Source of the DNA: Megalodesulfovibrio gigas DSM 1382 = ATCC 19364
Lineage (GTDB): Bacteria; Desulfobacterota; Desulfovibrionia; Desulfovibrionales; Desulfovibrionaceae
Assembly: GCF_000468495.1 (NCBI RefSeq)
Contig: NC_022444.1
Coordinates: 3,483,640 to 3,547,639, forward strand
Direction: 5' to 3'
DNA length: 64,000 nucleotides
The position numbers and the translations under genes are program-made. Positions 1 through 9,600 of the stretch are shown here, piece by piece. The notes under the pieces were generated by a model, which was not told the origin of the DNA, did not search any database, and saw nothing but the letters and a program-made list of their open reading frames with translations. How positions within the stretch are numbered: the stretch's first letter is position 1; every line of letters starts with the position of its first letter.

Positions 1-1
1 A

Positions 2-1054
2 CTGCTTGTGGGACCGTGTCTGGCGGCGGAGTACAAAATAGGCGTGGTCACGCCCACCTTGTCCGCCAGCGAGGATGAATTCCGCGGGGCCGAGATGACG
101 GCCAAGGCCTATCCGGGCATGATCAAGCACATCACCCTGCCGGAAAATTTCTCTGCCGAGCAGGAAACGGCCATCACGCAAATCCTTAGCCTGGCTGACG
201 ATCCGGCCATGAAGGCCATCGTGATTTGCGCCGGGTACTCGGGCATCCTGCCGGCCATTCAGAAGGTCAAGGAAAAGCGGCCGGACATGCGCTTCATCAC
301 CGCGCCCATTTGGGACGATCCGGACATGATGGCCAAATATGTGGATCTGGCCCTGGATACCGACTGGCTGCGGCGCGGCGAGACCATCCCTGCCAAGGCC
401 CAGAAAATGGGCGCCAAAACGTTCATCCACTATTCCTTCCCCACGCACATGACCAAGGAACTCCTGGTGAAGCGCCGCGACGCCATGAAGGCCACCTGCG
501 AAAAGCTGGGCATGACCTTTGTGGAAGTGAGCACCCCGGACCCCCAGGCAGGCAACGGCCCCGCGGCCATGCTGCAGTTCCTCCAGGAGGACATCCCGCG
601 GCAAATAACCAAATATGGCAAGGATACCGCCATTTTTGGCACCAACTGCCCCATGCAGGATGTCATCATCGCCAAGGCCCTGGAACTGGGGTTCATCATG
701 CCCGAGCAGTGCTGCCCCACGCCCACCCAGGGCTATCCCGCGGCCATGGGCCTGGAAATCAAGCCTGAGGATGCCGGCGACTTTGACAAGATCAACGCCC
801 AGATCAAGGAACGCGCCGCCAAGGCCAATGTGACTGGCCGGCTCTCCACCTGGCCGGTGCCGGTGGGCGTGTTCTTCCCCAAATTCGCCGTGGAAGCGGC
901 CCGCGCGTCCATCGAAGGGTCCATGTCCCTCACGGATCTGGCCGCTCTCTCGGCCCTGGCTCGCAAGGTGGCCGGGGTGGAGGTGTCTTTCAGCCCCATG
1001 AAGGACGGGATCAACAATTACTACCTGATCATCATGGATTCCATCATCTACTAA
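2..1054 (+). CDS. DUF3798 / BMP-like ABC substrate-binding protein (5' end cut by window)
   Basis: Periplasmic solute-binding component of an ABC importer. The reading frame is open from the first bases of the window (reading LLVGPCLAAEYK), so most of the signal peptide lies outside and the GTG at 8 is not the true start. The mature part begins near AAEYKIGVV and follows the DUF3798 pattern, a periplasmic-binding-protein fold related to basic membrane proteins (CAGYSGILPAIQ, FITAPIWDDP, FGTNCPMQD). The ATPase and two permease genes follow on the same strand, so the four form one importer operon. Relatives of this ATPase type move sugars or nucleosides. The substrate cannot be read from the sequence. 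Confidence 0.85.
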   Translation: MLVGPCLAAEYKIGVVTPTLSASEDEFRGAEMTAKAYPGMIKHITLPENFSAEQETAITQILSLADDPAMKAIVICAGYSGILPAIQKVKEKRPDMRFITAPIWDDPDMMAKYVDLALDTDWLRRGETIPAKAQKMGAKTFIHYSFPTHMTKELLVKRRDAMKATCEKLGMTFVEVSTPDPQAGNGPAAMLQFLQEDIPRQITKYGKDTAIFGTNCPMQDVIIAKALELGFIMPEQCCPTPTQGYPAAMGLEIKPEDAGDFDKINAQIKERAAKANVTGRLSTWPVPVGVFFPKFAVEAARASIEGSMSLTDLAALSALARKVAGVEVSFSPMKDGINNYYLIIMDSIIY

Positions 1055-1104
1055 CCCGCATCCTCCAGCGCTGCGCGGTGGCTGTGCCGCGCAGCGCGTT
1101 TCCC

Positions 1105-2718
1105 ATGCCCCGCCACCTGCTCGAACTCCGGCATATTTCCAAGTCGTTTGGCCATACGCACGCCTTGCGGGGCGTCCATCTGACGGTTGCGCCCGGCGAA
1201 ATCCACGGCCTCCTGGGCATGAATGGGTCCGGCAAAAGCACGCTGTTGCACATCCTGGCCGGGCATCCTTGCATCCAGTTGGGGCACGGCAGAGGCTCTC
1301 GCGGGTTTCAAGGGGAAATTCGCCTGCAGGGGCAGGCGTTTTCTCCCCGCTCGCCAGCCGAGGCCATGGCCAGGGGCGTGGGCATGATTCATCAGGAATC
1401 TGTGCTGCTCCCGGAATTCACTGTGGGGGAGAATATCGCCCTGGGACGTGAAGTTGTGCGGCCCTGGACCGCGCGCGTGCTGGGACGCAGATTTGCCGCC
1501 CTGGACCGGGAGCGCAACGACGAGGGGGCGCGCCTGGCCATGCAACAGCTGGGGCTGGAGATGTCCCCTGCAACCCGGACAGGGGCGCTCAGCCTGGGGC
1601 GCAAGCTGCTGGTGGAGGTGGCCCGCGAGCTGATCAACCCGAATCTGCGGTTGCTGTTGCTCGACGAACCCACCTCGGCCCTGGATGAAGAAGACACGCG
1701 ACGCCTCCATGCCTGCCTGCGGACCCTGGCGGCCAACGGCGTGGGGATTGTCTATGTCTCGCACCGCCTGCAGGAGGTCTTTGCCTTGTGCCATCGGGCA
1801 ACCATCCTGCGCGATGGCGAGGTGGTGGCTGAGGCGCCGGGCGGGGCCTTCGATGTGGGGAAAATCTGCGAGCTCATGACCTCCCGCCCCTTGCGCACGG
1901 CGCAACCCTCGCTGCACACGCAGCGGCTGGACGATAGCCCCCCCTTGCTTCGCTTGCGGAATTTCCGGGTGGACATGCCCGGCGAGCCGTTGCGCAACAT
2001 GACCCTGGACGTCCGCCAGGGAGAAATGATCGGCCTGGCCGGGCTGACCGGCCATGGCCGCCCGGCCCTGGGGCGGGGGCTGTTTGGCCTGTGCCCGACG
2101 GGCGGGCAGGCGCTGTTCGGACAATCTGACACGATCGACCTTTGCACGGACGCCGGACGCCGCAAGGCATGCGACGAGCTGGCATATATTCCTGAAGATC
2201 GTCGCCAAATGGGCCTGCTGTTGCAGCACAGCGTGCAGGACAATCTGACCTTTTCCGTTCTGCATCGCCGGGGACGGTTCCTTCGTCCGTTTCCCGTGCC
2301 GGCCTTGCGCTGGTGCGATGAGCGGGCTGCCCGCCGTTTTGCCGAAGAGTGTGTGCAGACATTTGGCATCCGCTGCGCCTCGGTGCGGCAACCGGTCTCA
2401 CAACTCAGCGGCGGCAATCAGCAAAAACTCTGCATCGCCCGGGCGCTGGCATCCTCGCCGCGACTGTTGCTGGTGTCCGAACCTGTCCGAGGCATCGACG
2501 TGGAGGCCAAGGAAGCCATTTTGGGGCAGTTGCTGCGCAGCAACACCAAGGAGGGGCTGACCATCATCATGGCTTCCAGCGAACTCGATACACTGCAACG
2601 GTGCTGCACCCGCATTGTCGTATTGCATGAGGGACGCCTCCAGGCTGTGTTGCCTTCAGGCACGGACGAGCAGATCATTTCGCGCTGCATGTGCGGTGTT
2701 GCCGGGGAGATGGCATGA
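1105..2718 (+). CDS. ABC transporter ATP-binding protein, two nucleotide-binding domains (sugar/nucleoside type)
   Basis: Fused double ATPase that powers the importer made with the flanking genes. Domain 1 has Walker A GMNGSGKST near residue 38, a signature reading LSLGRKLLVE and Walker B LLLLDEPTSALD. Domain 2 has a degenerate Walker A (GLTGHGRPALG), signature LSGGNQQKL and a Walker B reading LLLVSEPVRG, with Ser in place of the usual Asp. An intact first site and weak second site are typical of the RbsA/MglA/YufO class. ATG 1105 (MPRHLLELRHI) is chosen because family members begin there; an in-frame GTG at 1078 is an alternative. Neither has a clear ribosome site. The stop overlaps the next start as ATGA. 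Confidence 0.9.
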   Translation: MPRHLLELRHISKSFGHTHALRGVHLTVAPGEIHGLLGMNGSGKSTLLHILAGHPCIQLGHGRGSRGFQGEIRLQGQAFSPRSPAEAMARGVGMIHQESVLLPEFTVGENIALGREVVRPWTARVLGRRFAALDRERNDEGARLAMQQLGLEMSPATRTGALSLGRKLLVEVARELINPNLRLLLLDEPTSALDEEDTRRLHACLRTLAANGVGIVYVSHRLQEVFALCHRATILRDGEVVAEAPGGAFDVGKICELMTSRPLRTAQPSLHTQRLDDSPPLLRLRNFRVDMPGEPLRNMTLDVRQGEMIGLAGLTGHGRPALGRGLFGLCPTGGQALFGQSDTIDLCTDAGRRKACDELAYIPEDRRQMGLLLQHSVQDNLTFSVLHRRGRFLRPFPVPALRWCDERAARRFAEECVQTFGIRCASVRQPVSQLSGGNQQKLCIARALASSPRLLLVSEPVRGIDVEAKEAILGQLLRSNTKEGLTIIMASSELDTLQRCCTRIVVLHEGRLQAVLPSGTDEQIISRCMCGVAGEMA

Positions 2719-3755
2719 AATTTCCGCGCGTGCCGCCGGCGCAGGGCATCATCCTGCTGTTTCTGGCAGGACTGCTGGCCGCGGCGTGGATGCTGGACAT
2801 GGACATCCTGCAACTGCTGGGCGACGCCTTGACACGCCTGGGCATGAACGGCGTGCTGGTGCTCTCCTTGCTTCCCATGTTCAATGCCGGCCTGGGGCTG
2901 AATTTTGGCCTGCCCGTGGCCGTCACCGCCGGCCTGCTGGGCATGTGCCTGGCGGTGAATTTTCGTCTGTCCGGGCTGCCCGGCCTGTTCGGCGCCCTGG
3001 CCTTTGCTGTTCCCGCTGCGGTGTTGCTGGGTTACGGCTATGCACTGCTGCTGCGGCGGGTGCGCGGTCGGGAGGAGATTGCCGGCACGTTTCTGGGTTT
3101 TTCCTTCGTGGCGGGGATGAATCTGTTCTGGGCCACCGCACCCTTTACCAACCCGGCCATGCTCTGGCCCATCGGCGGTGCCGGGATGCGCCCCACCATC
3201 GGCCTGGGGCCATACTTCGGCAAGGCCCTGAACAACGCGTTGCCCCTGTCGCTGCCCTTGGGCTTCGGCTCCCTGACCATTCCGGCCGGCATGTTGGCCT
3301 TTTATGGGGCCGTCTGTCTGCTGCTGTGGCTGTACTACCGGACCCGCCTGGGCAAGGCGGCCCTGGCCGTGGGCGAGAACGAGCTGTTTGCGGCCATTCA
3401 TGGCGTGGATGTGCACCGGACGCGCCTGGCGGCCGTAATTGTCTCCACCATCCTCGGCGCGTTCGGCATGATTGTGTATGCGCAGAGCTACGGCTTTGTG
3501 GAACTGTACGACGCGCCGTTGATGATGGCGTTTCCAGCGGCGTCGGCCATGCTCATTGGCGGGGTTTCAGGGGGGCGGGGGACGATTCCGCAGGCCGTCC
3601 TGGGCGCATTGTTGTTTCAGTCGCTCTATGTCTTGTCCGCACCCATTGCCAATGAAGTGTTCATCCCGGAATCTGCGGAAATTCTGCGCATGCTCATTAC
3701 AAACGCCGTGATTCTGTATGCCTTCATGCACCGCGGGAACCCAAAGGGGACATGA
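2715..3755 (+). CDS. ABC transporter permease (BPD_transp_2 / ribose-type), first subunit
   Basis: Integral inner-membrane permease of the importer, about 346 residues and almost wholly hydrophobic with 8-10 predicted membrane spans. The segment GLGLNFGLPVAVTAGLLG and the later VSGGRGTIPQAVLGALLFQS are typical of the branched-chain/ribose permease superfamily. ATG 2715 overlaps the ATPase stop (ATGA) and is preceded by GGGGAGA. A longer in-frame start at 2691 would overlap the ATPase by 28 bases and is less likely. A second, distinct permease follows four bases later, so the translocation pore is probably a heterodimer. Confidence 0.88.
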   Translation: MKFPRVPPAQGIILLFLAGLLAAAWMLDMDILQLLGDALTRLGMNGVLVLSLLPMFNAGLGLNFGLPVAVTAGLLGMCLAVNFRLSGLPGLFGALAFAVPAAVLLGYGYALLLRRVRGREEIAGTFLGFSFVAGMNLFWATAPFTNPAMLWPIGGAGMRPTIGLGPYFGKALNNALPLSLPLGFGSLTIPAGMLAFYGAVCLLLWLYYRTRLGKAALAVGENELFAAIHGVDVHRTRLAAVIVSTILGAFGMIVYAQSYGFVELYDAPLMMAFPAASAMLIGGVSGGRGTIPQAVLGALLFQSLYVLSAPIANEVFIPESAEILRMLITNAVILYAFMHRGNPKGT

Positions 3756-3758
3756 AGC

Positions 3759-4838
3759 ATGCGTCGTGCGATTAAGGACAATCCTACTTCCTTGCTGTTT
3801 GCGTTGTTGTGCGTCATCGGCTGGCATTATTCGGGCATGTCTGCGGCCTTCCTGTGCAATGAAGTGATGGTTCGCTTCGTGCGCAACGGGGTGTTGGTTC
3901 TGGCCCTGCTCATCCCCCTGACCGCAGGCATGGGACTCAATTTCGCCATCAGCGTGGGAGCCATCGCCGCGCAAACGGGGGTGCTTCTGGCCCTGAATGC
4001 CGGTGTGGGCGGCCTGCCTGGCCTGGGCCTGGCGGCGGTGGTCGGGTGCCTGCTGGCCCTGGGTGCGGGCTGGCTCATTGGCCGGGGGCTGAACCTTGTC
4101 AAAGGCAAGGAAATGATCGCCACGATGATCATCGGCTTTCTGGCCACCTGCCTGTATCAGCTCGTGTTTTTGGTGGGATATGGCTCGCTTATTCCGGCGT
4201 ATAATCAGGAGATGCTGCTCTCCAGGGGCGTTGGCGTGCGCAGTACCGTGGATCTGCTGCCGTACCGCCATGGGCTGGATACGTATTGGCTGATTCACCT
4301 TGGCCCGCTGGAGGTGCCCCTATTCATGATTCTGGTGGTGCTGGGGTGTGCCCTGGGTGTGCGGGGCATCATGCGGTCCCGGATTGGCGGCCATTTTCGG
4401 GCGGTGGGCCAGGACGTGGAGAAGGCCAGGCTCCTGGGGCTTGATGTGGAAGGAGTCCGCGTGCAGGCGATGATGTTGTCCACCACCATTGCCTGTCTCG
4501 GACAGCTCTTTCATTTGCAAAACATCGGTATGATGAACGTCTACACCGCGCACCTCAACGCAGGCATTTTCTCCTGCGCCGCGCTGCTGGCTGGCGGAGC
4601 GACGTTGTATGCTGCCGGCGTGGGCAATGCCTTTCTGGGTCTGTTGCTGTTTCATGCGTTGTTTATCGTGTCCCCCCAGGCCGGGCAGAACCTGTTCCAG
4701 AATGCAGCCCTTGGCGAGTATTTTCGCAGTTTCACGGCCTACGGCACCATCGCCTTTGCCCTGATCCTCAACCCTGCGGCACCACGCCGCACACGGCCTC
4801 GGCCAGCAGCGGAAAAAGACGCACCTGCCGGTGATTGA
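3759..4838 (+). CDS. ABC transporter permease (BPD_transp_2 / ribose-type), second subunit
   Basis: Second permease of the importer, 359 residues, highly hydrophobic. The motif GMGLNFAISVGAIAAQTG mirrors the first permease. The gene starts three bases after the previous stop, so translation is probably coupled. The last 71 bases overlap the 3' end of the convergent transposase-like gene, and the Arg/Pro-rich tail (APRRTRPRPAAEKD) lies wholly inside that overlap. The convergent overlap suggests that the inactive transposase gene has been in place for a long time. Confidence 0.87.
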   Translation: MRRAIKDNPTSLLFALLCVIGWHYSGMSAAFLCNEVMVRFVRNGVLVLALLIPLTAGMGLNFAISVGAIAAQTGVLLALNAGVGGLPGLGLAAVVGCLLALGAGWLIGRGLNLVKGKEMIATMIIGFLATCLYQLVFLVGYGSLIPAYNQEMLLSRGVGVRSTVDLLPYRHGLDTYWLIHLGPLEVPLFMILVVLGCALGVRGIMRSRIGGHFRAVGQDVEKARLLGLDVEGVRVQAMMLSTTIACLGQLFHLQNIGMMNVYTAHLNAGIFSCAALLAGGATLYAAGVGNAFLGLLLFHALFIVSPQAGQNLFQNAALGEYFRSFTAYGTIAFALILNPAAPRRTRPRPAAEKDAPAGD

Positions 4839-5667
4839 ACAGGAATTCCAGCTCCTTGAGATGAAGCGGAAAGTGCGCCGGGGCCATGCCACGCAGCCGG
4901 GCGAAGCGACGTTTGGCAAAGATCCAGAAGCGGTTGGCGTCCACGGGCAGGCCCTTGGTTTCGTGACGAACATACTGCGCCGGCCAGAGGGACGGTCCAC
5001 AGCAGAGCAAGGAGAGGTACTGCCGGTATGGTGCAGTATAGACCACTTGCCCCAGGCTGGCGGTGGCCAGATGGAAATTTGTCTTGAAGTGCAGCAGGGC
5101 CGCGGGCGTGAGATCCGGCAGCAGATCGCAGAGCATGAACCCGTTCAGTTCGATGAGTCCGAAAACCGGCGCGTCCTGCAGCGGCTGCGCTGGCGGGGTG
5201 CTCCCCGGTCCGGGCCAGATGCCGGCGCGGAACAGAGCCGGCGCATCAAGCGACTGTGCAAGCAGGGCGCGGCGCACGGCGTCCTGGGCCTTGAGCACGG
5301 TTTCGTAGTGCACGCCAAGTTGCCCGGCCATGTCCCGTGGCGTGGCGCCCAGTTCGAACAGCTTCAGAAACCACAGCCACTGCCGGCATGAAAAATTGCA
5401 CGCGTTCAGAAAGCGTCGGCTGAAGTCATGAAAGGTGTAGCCACAGGCAGCGCACCGGCGGCGGCCGTCTGCCAGTTTGTAGAGCTTGCGGGCCTTGCAG
5501 TGCAGGCAATGCCGTTGATGGTTTTTCCAACAAAATCCCAGTAGAAAACGGCGGGCTTTTTGCTCGCTGGACACGAGTTCCGAAAAATTCAGGAGTTCCG
5601 AGGTCTCACACGCTCCGGCAAAAGGCGCGACACCCTTGCGATTCTGAGCGTCAAGAGGAATGGGCAT
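4768..5667 (-). CDS. IS1595/ISXO2-like transposase-derived protein lacking the DDE catalytic residues
   Basis: 299-residue protein related to IS1595-family transposases. The N-terminal half holds a zinc ribbon (CLHC and CAAC pairs) and a helix-turn-helix region (TPRDMAGQLGVHYETV). The C-terminal half carries family landmarks: PVFGLIELNG, VYTAPYRQY, and FWIFAKRRFARLRG followed by LHLKELEFLFNHR. Where active members have VEVDESYFG, VYTDGY and IEGFW, this protein reads LFRAGIWPG, VYTAPY and ANRFW, so all three acidic residues are replaced. The frame is intact and no terminal repeats are evident. It reads as a catalytically dead, possibly domesticated, DNA-binding protein. The alignment is from memory of the family. 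Confidence 0.75.
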   Translation of the reverse strand: MPIPLDAQNRKGVAPFAGACETSELLNFSELVSSEQKARRFLLGFCWKNHQRHCLHCKARKLYKLADGRRRCAACGYTFHDFSRRFLNACNFSCRQWLWFLKLFELGATPRDMAGQLGVHYETVLKAQDAVRRALLAQSLDAPALFRAGIWPGPGSTPPAQPLQDAPVFGLIELNGFMLCDLLPDLTPAALLHFKTNFHLATASLGQVVYTAPYRQYLSLLCCGPSLWPAQYVRHETKGLPVDANRFWIFAKRRFARLRGMAPAHFPLHLKELEFLFNHRQVRLFPLLAEAVCGVVPQG

Positions 5668-5890
5668 GGCGTGCTCATTAAAACATGCGTAATTTTAGGT
5701 TGATGCAAGACTGATTGTGTACGACGTCGTGCCAAATCTTCCACAAGTGTTTGTACTGCCATTGTCCCAACTCACTGGGAGAGATACGCTCAATCCAGGA
5801 GAAATGGCGGATGCGCGCCACCAACAATCGAAATTTCAAATCGTAAGCATAGCCAGCTCCTATAATTCTGCTGGCAAGGGAGGTCAATGC
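5668..5890. other. Divergent intergenic region with no gene
   Basis: Spacer of 223 bases between the divergent transposase-like gene and the ModE-like regulator. An antisense frame crosses it but has no ribosome site or family features. The only clear signal is GGGAGG just before the regulator start at 5891. Confidence 0.5.
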
Positions 5891-6337
5891 ATGGAACAGG
5901 AGATGACCATTCGCGTGCACCTGTGGGTGGAGACGCGAGAGGGGGTCGCATTTGGCATGGGCAGGTTGTTGCTCTTGGATTTTATTGAACAATACGGCTC
6001 GCTACGCAAGGCGGCCAGCGCCATGGGCATGTCCTACCGGGCGGCGTGGTGCAAGCTCAGGGCGTCGGAAAAAGCCCTGGGCGTGACGCTGGTGGAGCCG
6101 GTGGGCAGCAAGCGGGAGGGCTGCCGGTTGACACCGGAGGGCGCGCGGTTGCGGGAATCCTTCCGGGCCTGGTTCAGGACCGTGGAGCGCACGGCGCAAC
6201 TCAATGCCCAGGCGCTCTTTGCCTGGCCGACGCGGGCGTATCCTGCCGCGGAGACGTCGGCCGATATCGCCATACTCGGCGACGAGGCTCCAATGCCGCC
6301 ACCAGTTCGCAGGATGCTGCCCGCCGCAGCACTTTGA
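5891..6337 (+). CDS. ModE N-terminal-type winged-helix transcriptional regulator (DNA-binding domain only)
   Basis: 148-residue regulator of the ModE/LysR winged-helix type. The core DNA-binding part runs from about residue 20 to 90 (LLLLDFIEQYGSLRKAAS, MSYRAAWCKL, RLTPEGARLRE). Full-length ModE has C-terminal molbindin domains that sense molybdate or tungstate. Here only about 45 residues follow the helix-turn-helix and no such domain is seen. ATG 5891 has GGGAGG at good spacing. The gene ends just before a terminator and lies upstream of a formate dehydrogenase, a molybdenum or tungsten enzyme. A role in controlling fdhAB in response to oxyanion supply is an inference from position. Confidence 0.75.
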   Translation: MEQEMTIRVHLWVETREGVAFGMGRLLLLDFIEQYGSLRKAASAMGMSYRAAWCKLRASEKALGVTLVEPVGSKREGCRLTPEGARLRESFRAWFRTVERTAQLNAQALFAWPTRAYPAAETSADIAILGDEAPMPPPVRRMLPAAAL

Positions 6338-6400
6338 GCGCAGGCAGGCTCCCCGGTCCTGGGGAGCGGGTTGCGAAGCGTTCGCCATCTCCCGGCTGCA

Positions 6401-6430
6401 AAGCCCGGGCGTTCTGCCTGGGCTTTTTTT
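6401..6430 (+). terminator. Rho-independent terminator after the ModE-like gene
   Basis: Stem AGCCCGGGC / GCCTGGGCT with loop GTTCT, followed by a run of seven T. A second GC-rich stem-loop (CTCCCC / GGGGAG, 6349-6366) lies just upstream. This isolates the regulator from the fdh operon. Confidence 0.8.
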
Positions 6431-6445
6431 ATGCCCTCCGTCTGG

Positions 6446-6469
6446 ATATGTATCTAATCTAATACATAT
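6446..6469. promoter_or_regulatory. Perfect palindrome ATATGTAT-N8-ATACATAT, candidate operator of fdhAB
   Basis: Eight-base perfect half sites separated by CTAATCTA, within the 187-base leader of the formate dehydrogenase genes. Length, AT-rich halves and spacing recall ModE operators (TATAT/ACATA halves with a 7-9 base spacer). The adjacent gene encodes a ModE-type DNA-binding protein. The palindrome is seen directly; the pairing of protein and site is inferred. Confidence 0.5.
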
Positions 6470-6617
6470 ATCATGCTGAAATCATAGCATTAATCATTGA
6501 CCACACCTTCTTTGGCAGCCTACAACTCAGGCCGGCGCACACCTCCGGCCCCCTGACGCCAAGGCCGGATTCCGGGTGCACCGCCAGACATGAGGCGTCG
6601 CAATCGAGGAGGTTGCC

Positions 6618-9600
6618 ATGGGACTGTCGCGTCGAGGGTTCCTTAAATGCACCAGTGCCGGGGTGGTGGGCCTGTCTTTGGCCCGGTTCGGCATCAATGC
6701 GGCGCCGGTGTCGGCCTATGCCGCCACCATGAAGATTGAGGACAGCAAGGAGTTCATCTCCATCTGCCCCTTCTGCTCCTGCTGCTGCAACACGCTGGTG
6801 CACGTGAAGGACGGCAAGATCATCAACGTGGAGGGCGATCCGGACTATCCCGTCTCCGGCGGGGGCCTGTGCGCCAAGGGCGCGTCCCTGCGCTCCCTGC
6901 ATACCAGCCCGAACCGGCTCACCAAGCCGCTGTATCGCGCGCCGGGCAGCGACAAGTGGGAGGAAAAAGACTGGGACTGGATGATGGAGCGCATCGCCCA
7001 GCGCATCAAGGAAACCCGCGACCGCGACTTCAAGCAGAAGAACGAGGCCGGCCAGACCGTGAACCGGGTGGAGTCCATCTTCCATCTGGGCTCCTCGCAG
7101 GTCTCCAATGAAGAAGCCGCGGTGCTGCACCAGATGATCCGCGCCCTGGGCATCGTGCACTTTGACCACCAGGCCCGCGTCTGCCACAGCTCCACGGTGC
7201 CGGCCCTGGCAGAGTCCTTCGGCCGTGGCGCCATGACCAATCATTACAACGACATTCAGAACGCAGACGCCATCCTGATCATGGGCAGCAACTGCGCCGA
7301 GCACCATCCCATGACCTTCCGTTTTGTCAACCGGGCCAAGCAGAAGGGCGCGGTGGTCATGCATGTGGACCCGAAATTCTCGCGCACCTCGGCCCGCAGC
7401 ACCTTCCATGTGCCCATCCGTTCCGGCACGGACATCGCCTTCCTGGGCGGCATGGTCAAATACATCCTGGACAACAAAAAGTACTTTGAAGACTACATGA
7501 TGGAGTACACCAACGCCGCCTTTATCGTCGGCGAGAAGTTCTCCTTCACGGACGGCATCTTCTCCGGCTTCGACCCCAAGAAGAAAAAGTACGACAAGAG
7601 CGCCTGGGCCTTCGAAAAGGACGACGCCGGCCTGCCCAAGAAGGATCCGACCCTCAAGCACCCCCGCTGCGTGCTCAATCTGCTGAAAGAGCACTACAAG
7701 GGCTACACCCCTGAGCAGGTTTCCAGCATTACCGGCGTTTCGGTCAAGGACATCCTGCGCGTGTACGAGGCCTTCACCGCCACGGGCAAGCCCGACAAAG
7801 CCGGCACCGTCATTTATGCCCTGGGTTGGACGCAACATACCGTGGGTGTGCAGAATATCCGCCTTTCCGCCATGGTGCAGCTGCTCCTGGGCAACATCGG
7901 CATTGCCGGCGGGGGCATCAACGCCCTGCGCGGCGAACCCAATGTGCAGGGCACCACGGACCATGCCCTGCTCTACGGCTACCTGCCCGGCTACCACAAC
8001 GTGCCCACGGCCAACTTCCAGACCCTGGGCGAGTTCATCAAATCCCAGACCCCGCTTTCCAAGGACGCCAAAAGCGTCAACTGGTGGCAGCACCGGCCCA
8101 AATACGTCGTCAGCCTGCTCAAGGCCTGGTACGGCGAGCACGCCACCAAGGAAAACGACTTCTGTTATGCCTACGTGCCCAAACTCGATCCGGACATGGA
8201 CTGCTCGCACCTGTTCATCTTCGATCGCATGTACAAGGGGCAGATCAAGGGCGGCCTGTGCTTCGGCCACAATCCGGCCCAGAGCATGCCCAACGTGCAC
8301 AAGGCCCGCAAGGCCCTGGACAAGCTGGACTGGCTGGTCATCGGCGAGGTGTTCCACAACGAGACCACGGACAACTGGCAGCGGCCCGGCGTGGACCCCA
8401 AGACTATAAAAACTGAAGTCTTCCTCCTGCCCTCGGCGTATCGCGCGGAAAAGGAAGGCACAGTCTCCAACTCTGGCCGCTGGCACATGTGGCACTACAA
8501 GGCCGCCGAGCCCCTGGGCATGAGCCGCAACATGGGCGAGATGTTTGTGGAAATGATGACCCGCGTCAAGAAGCTCTACGCCAAGGGCGGCACCTTCCCG
8601 GATCCAGTGGTCAAGGCCGACTTCCCAGAAACATTCGACGCGGATCTCGTCTGCCGCAAGACCAACGGCTGGTTCACCCGAGACGTCAAAATCGGCGACA
8701 CGGAATACAAGAAGGGCCAACAGGTGCCCGGATTCCCCACCCTGCAGGACGACGGCTCCACCGTCAGCCTGAACTGGCTCTACTGTGGCGGCTACACCGA
8801 CGCCGGCAACCTGGCCAAGCGTCGAGACCTGACCCAGACACCCATGCAGGCCAAGCTCGGCCTGTATCCCGGCTTCGCCTGGGCCTGGCCCATGAACCGG
8901 CGCATCCTGTACAACCGCGCTTCCGTGGACAAGAACGGCAAGCCCTTCAACCCCGAGCGCGTGGTCATTGCCTGGGAAGGCGGCAAATGGGTGGGAGACA
9001 TCCCCGACGGCGGCGCGCCGCCATTGGCCATGGAAAAGGGCACCTACCCCTTCATCATGACCACCGAAGGCCGCTCCCAGCTCTACGGCCCCGGCCGTGC
9101 GGATGGCCCCTTCCCCGTGCATTACGAGCCGGCGGAAACGCCCGTCAAAACCAACCCGCTTTCCAAGCAAATGAGCAACCCCTGCATGAAGGTGATGGAA
9201 AGCGATATGGACAAGCTGGCCGAAAATGGCGACCCGCGCTTCCCCATCGTACTCACCACCTACAGCCTTACGGAACACTGGTGCTCCGGCTCCGAAACCC
9301 GCAACGGCCCGGCCCTGCTGGAAGCCGAACCCCAGCAGTACGTGGAGATGAGCCACGAGCTGGCCAAGGAAAAGGGCATCAACAACGGCGATGTGGTGGA
9401 AGTGGAAAGCCTGCGCGGCAAGGTCCAGGCCGTGGCCATGGTCACGGTGCGCATCCGGCCCTTCCAGGTGCAGGGCAAGACGGTGCATCTGGTGGGCATG
9501 CCTTTCGCCTTCGGCTGGACCAAGCCCAAATGCGGAGATTCCGTGAACCGCCTCACCCCCTCCGTGGGCGATCCCAACACCACCATTCCGGAGTACAAGG

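Noticed and set aside
6338..6430. Molybdenum-cofactor riboswitch before fdhA
   Set aside because: Two hairpins are present, but they sit directly after the regulator gene and end in a terminator; no convincing match to the Moco motif by eye.
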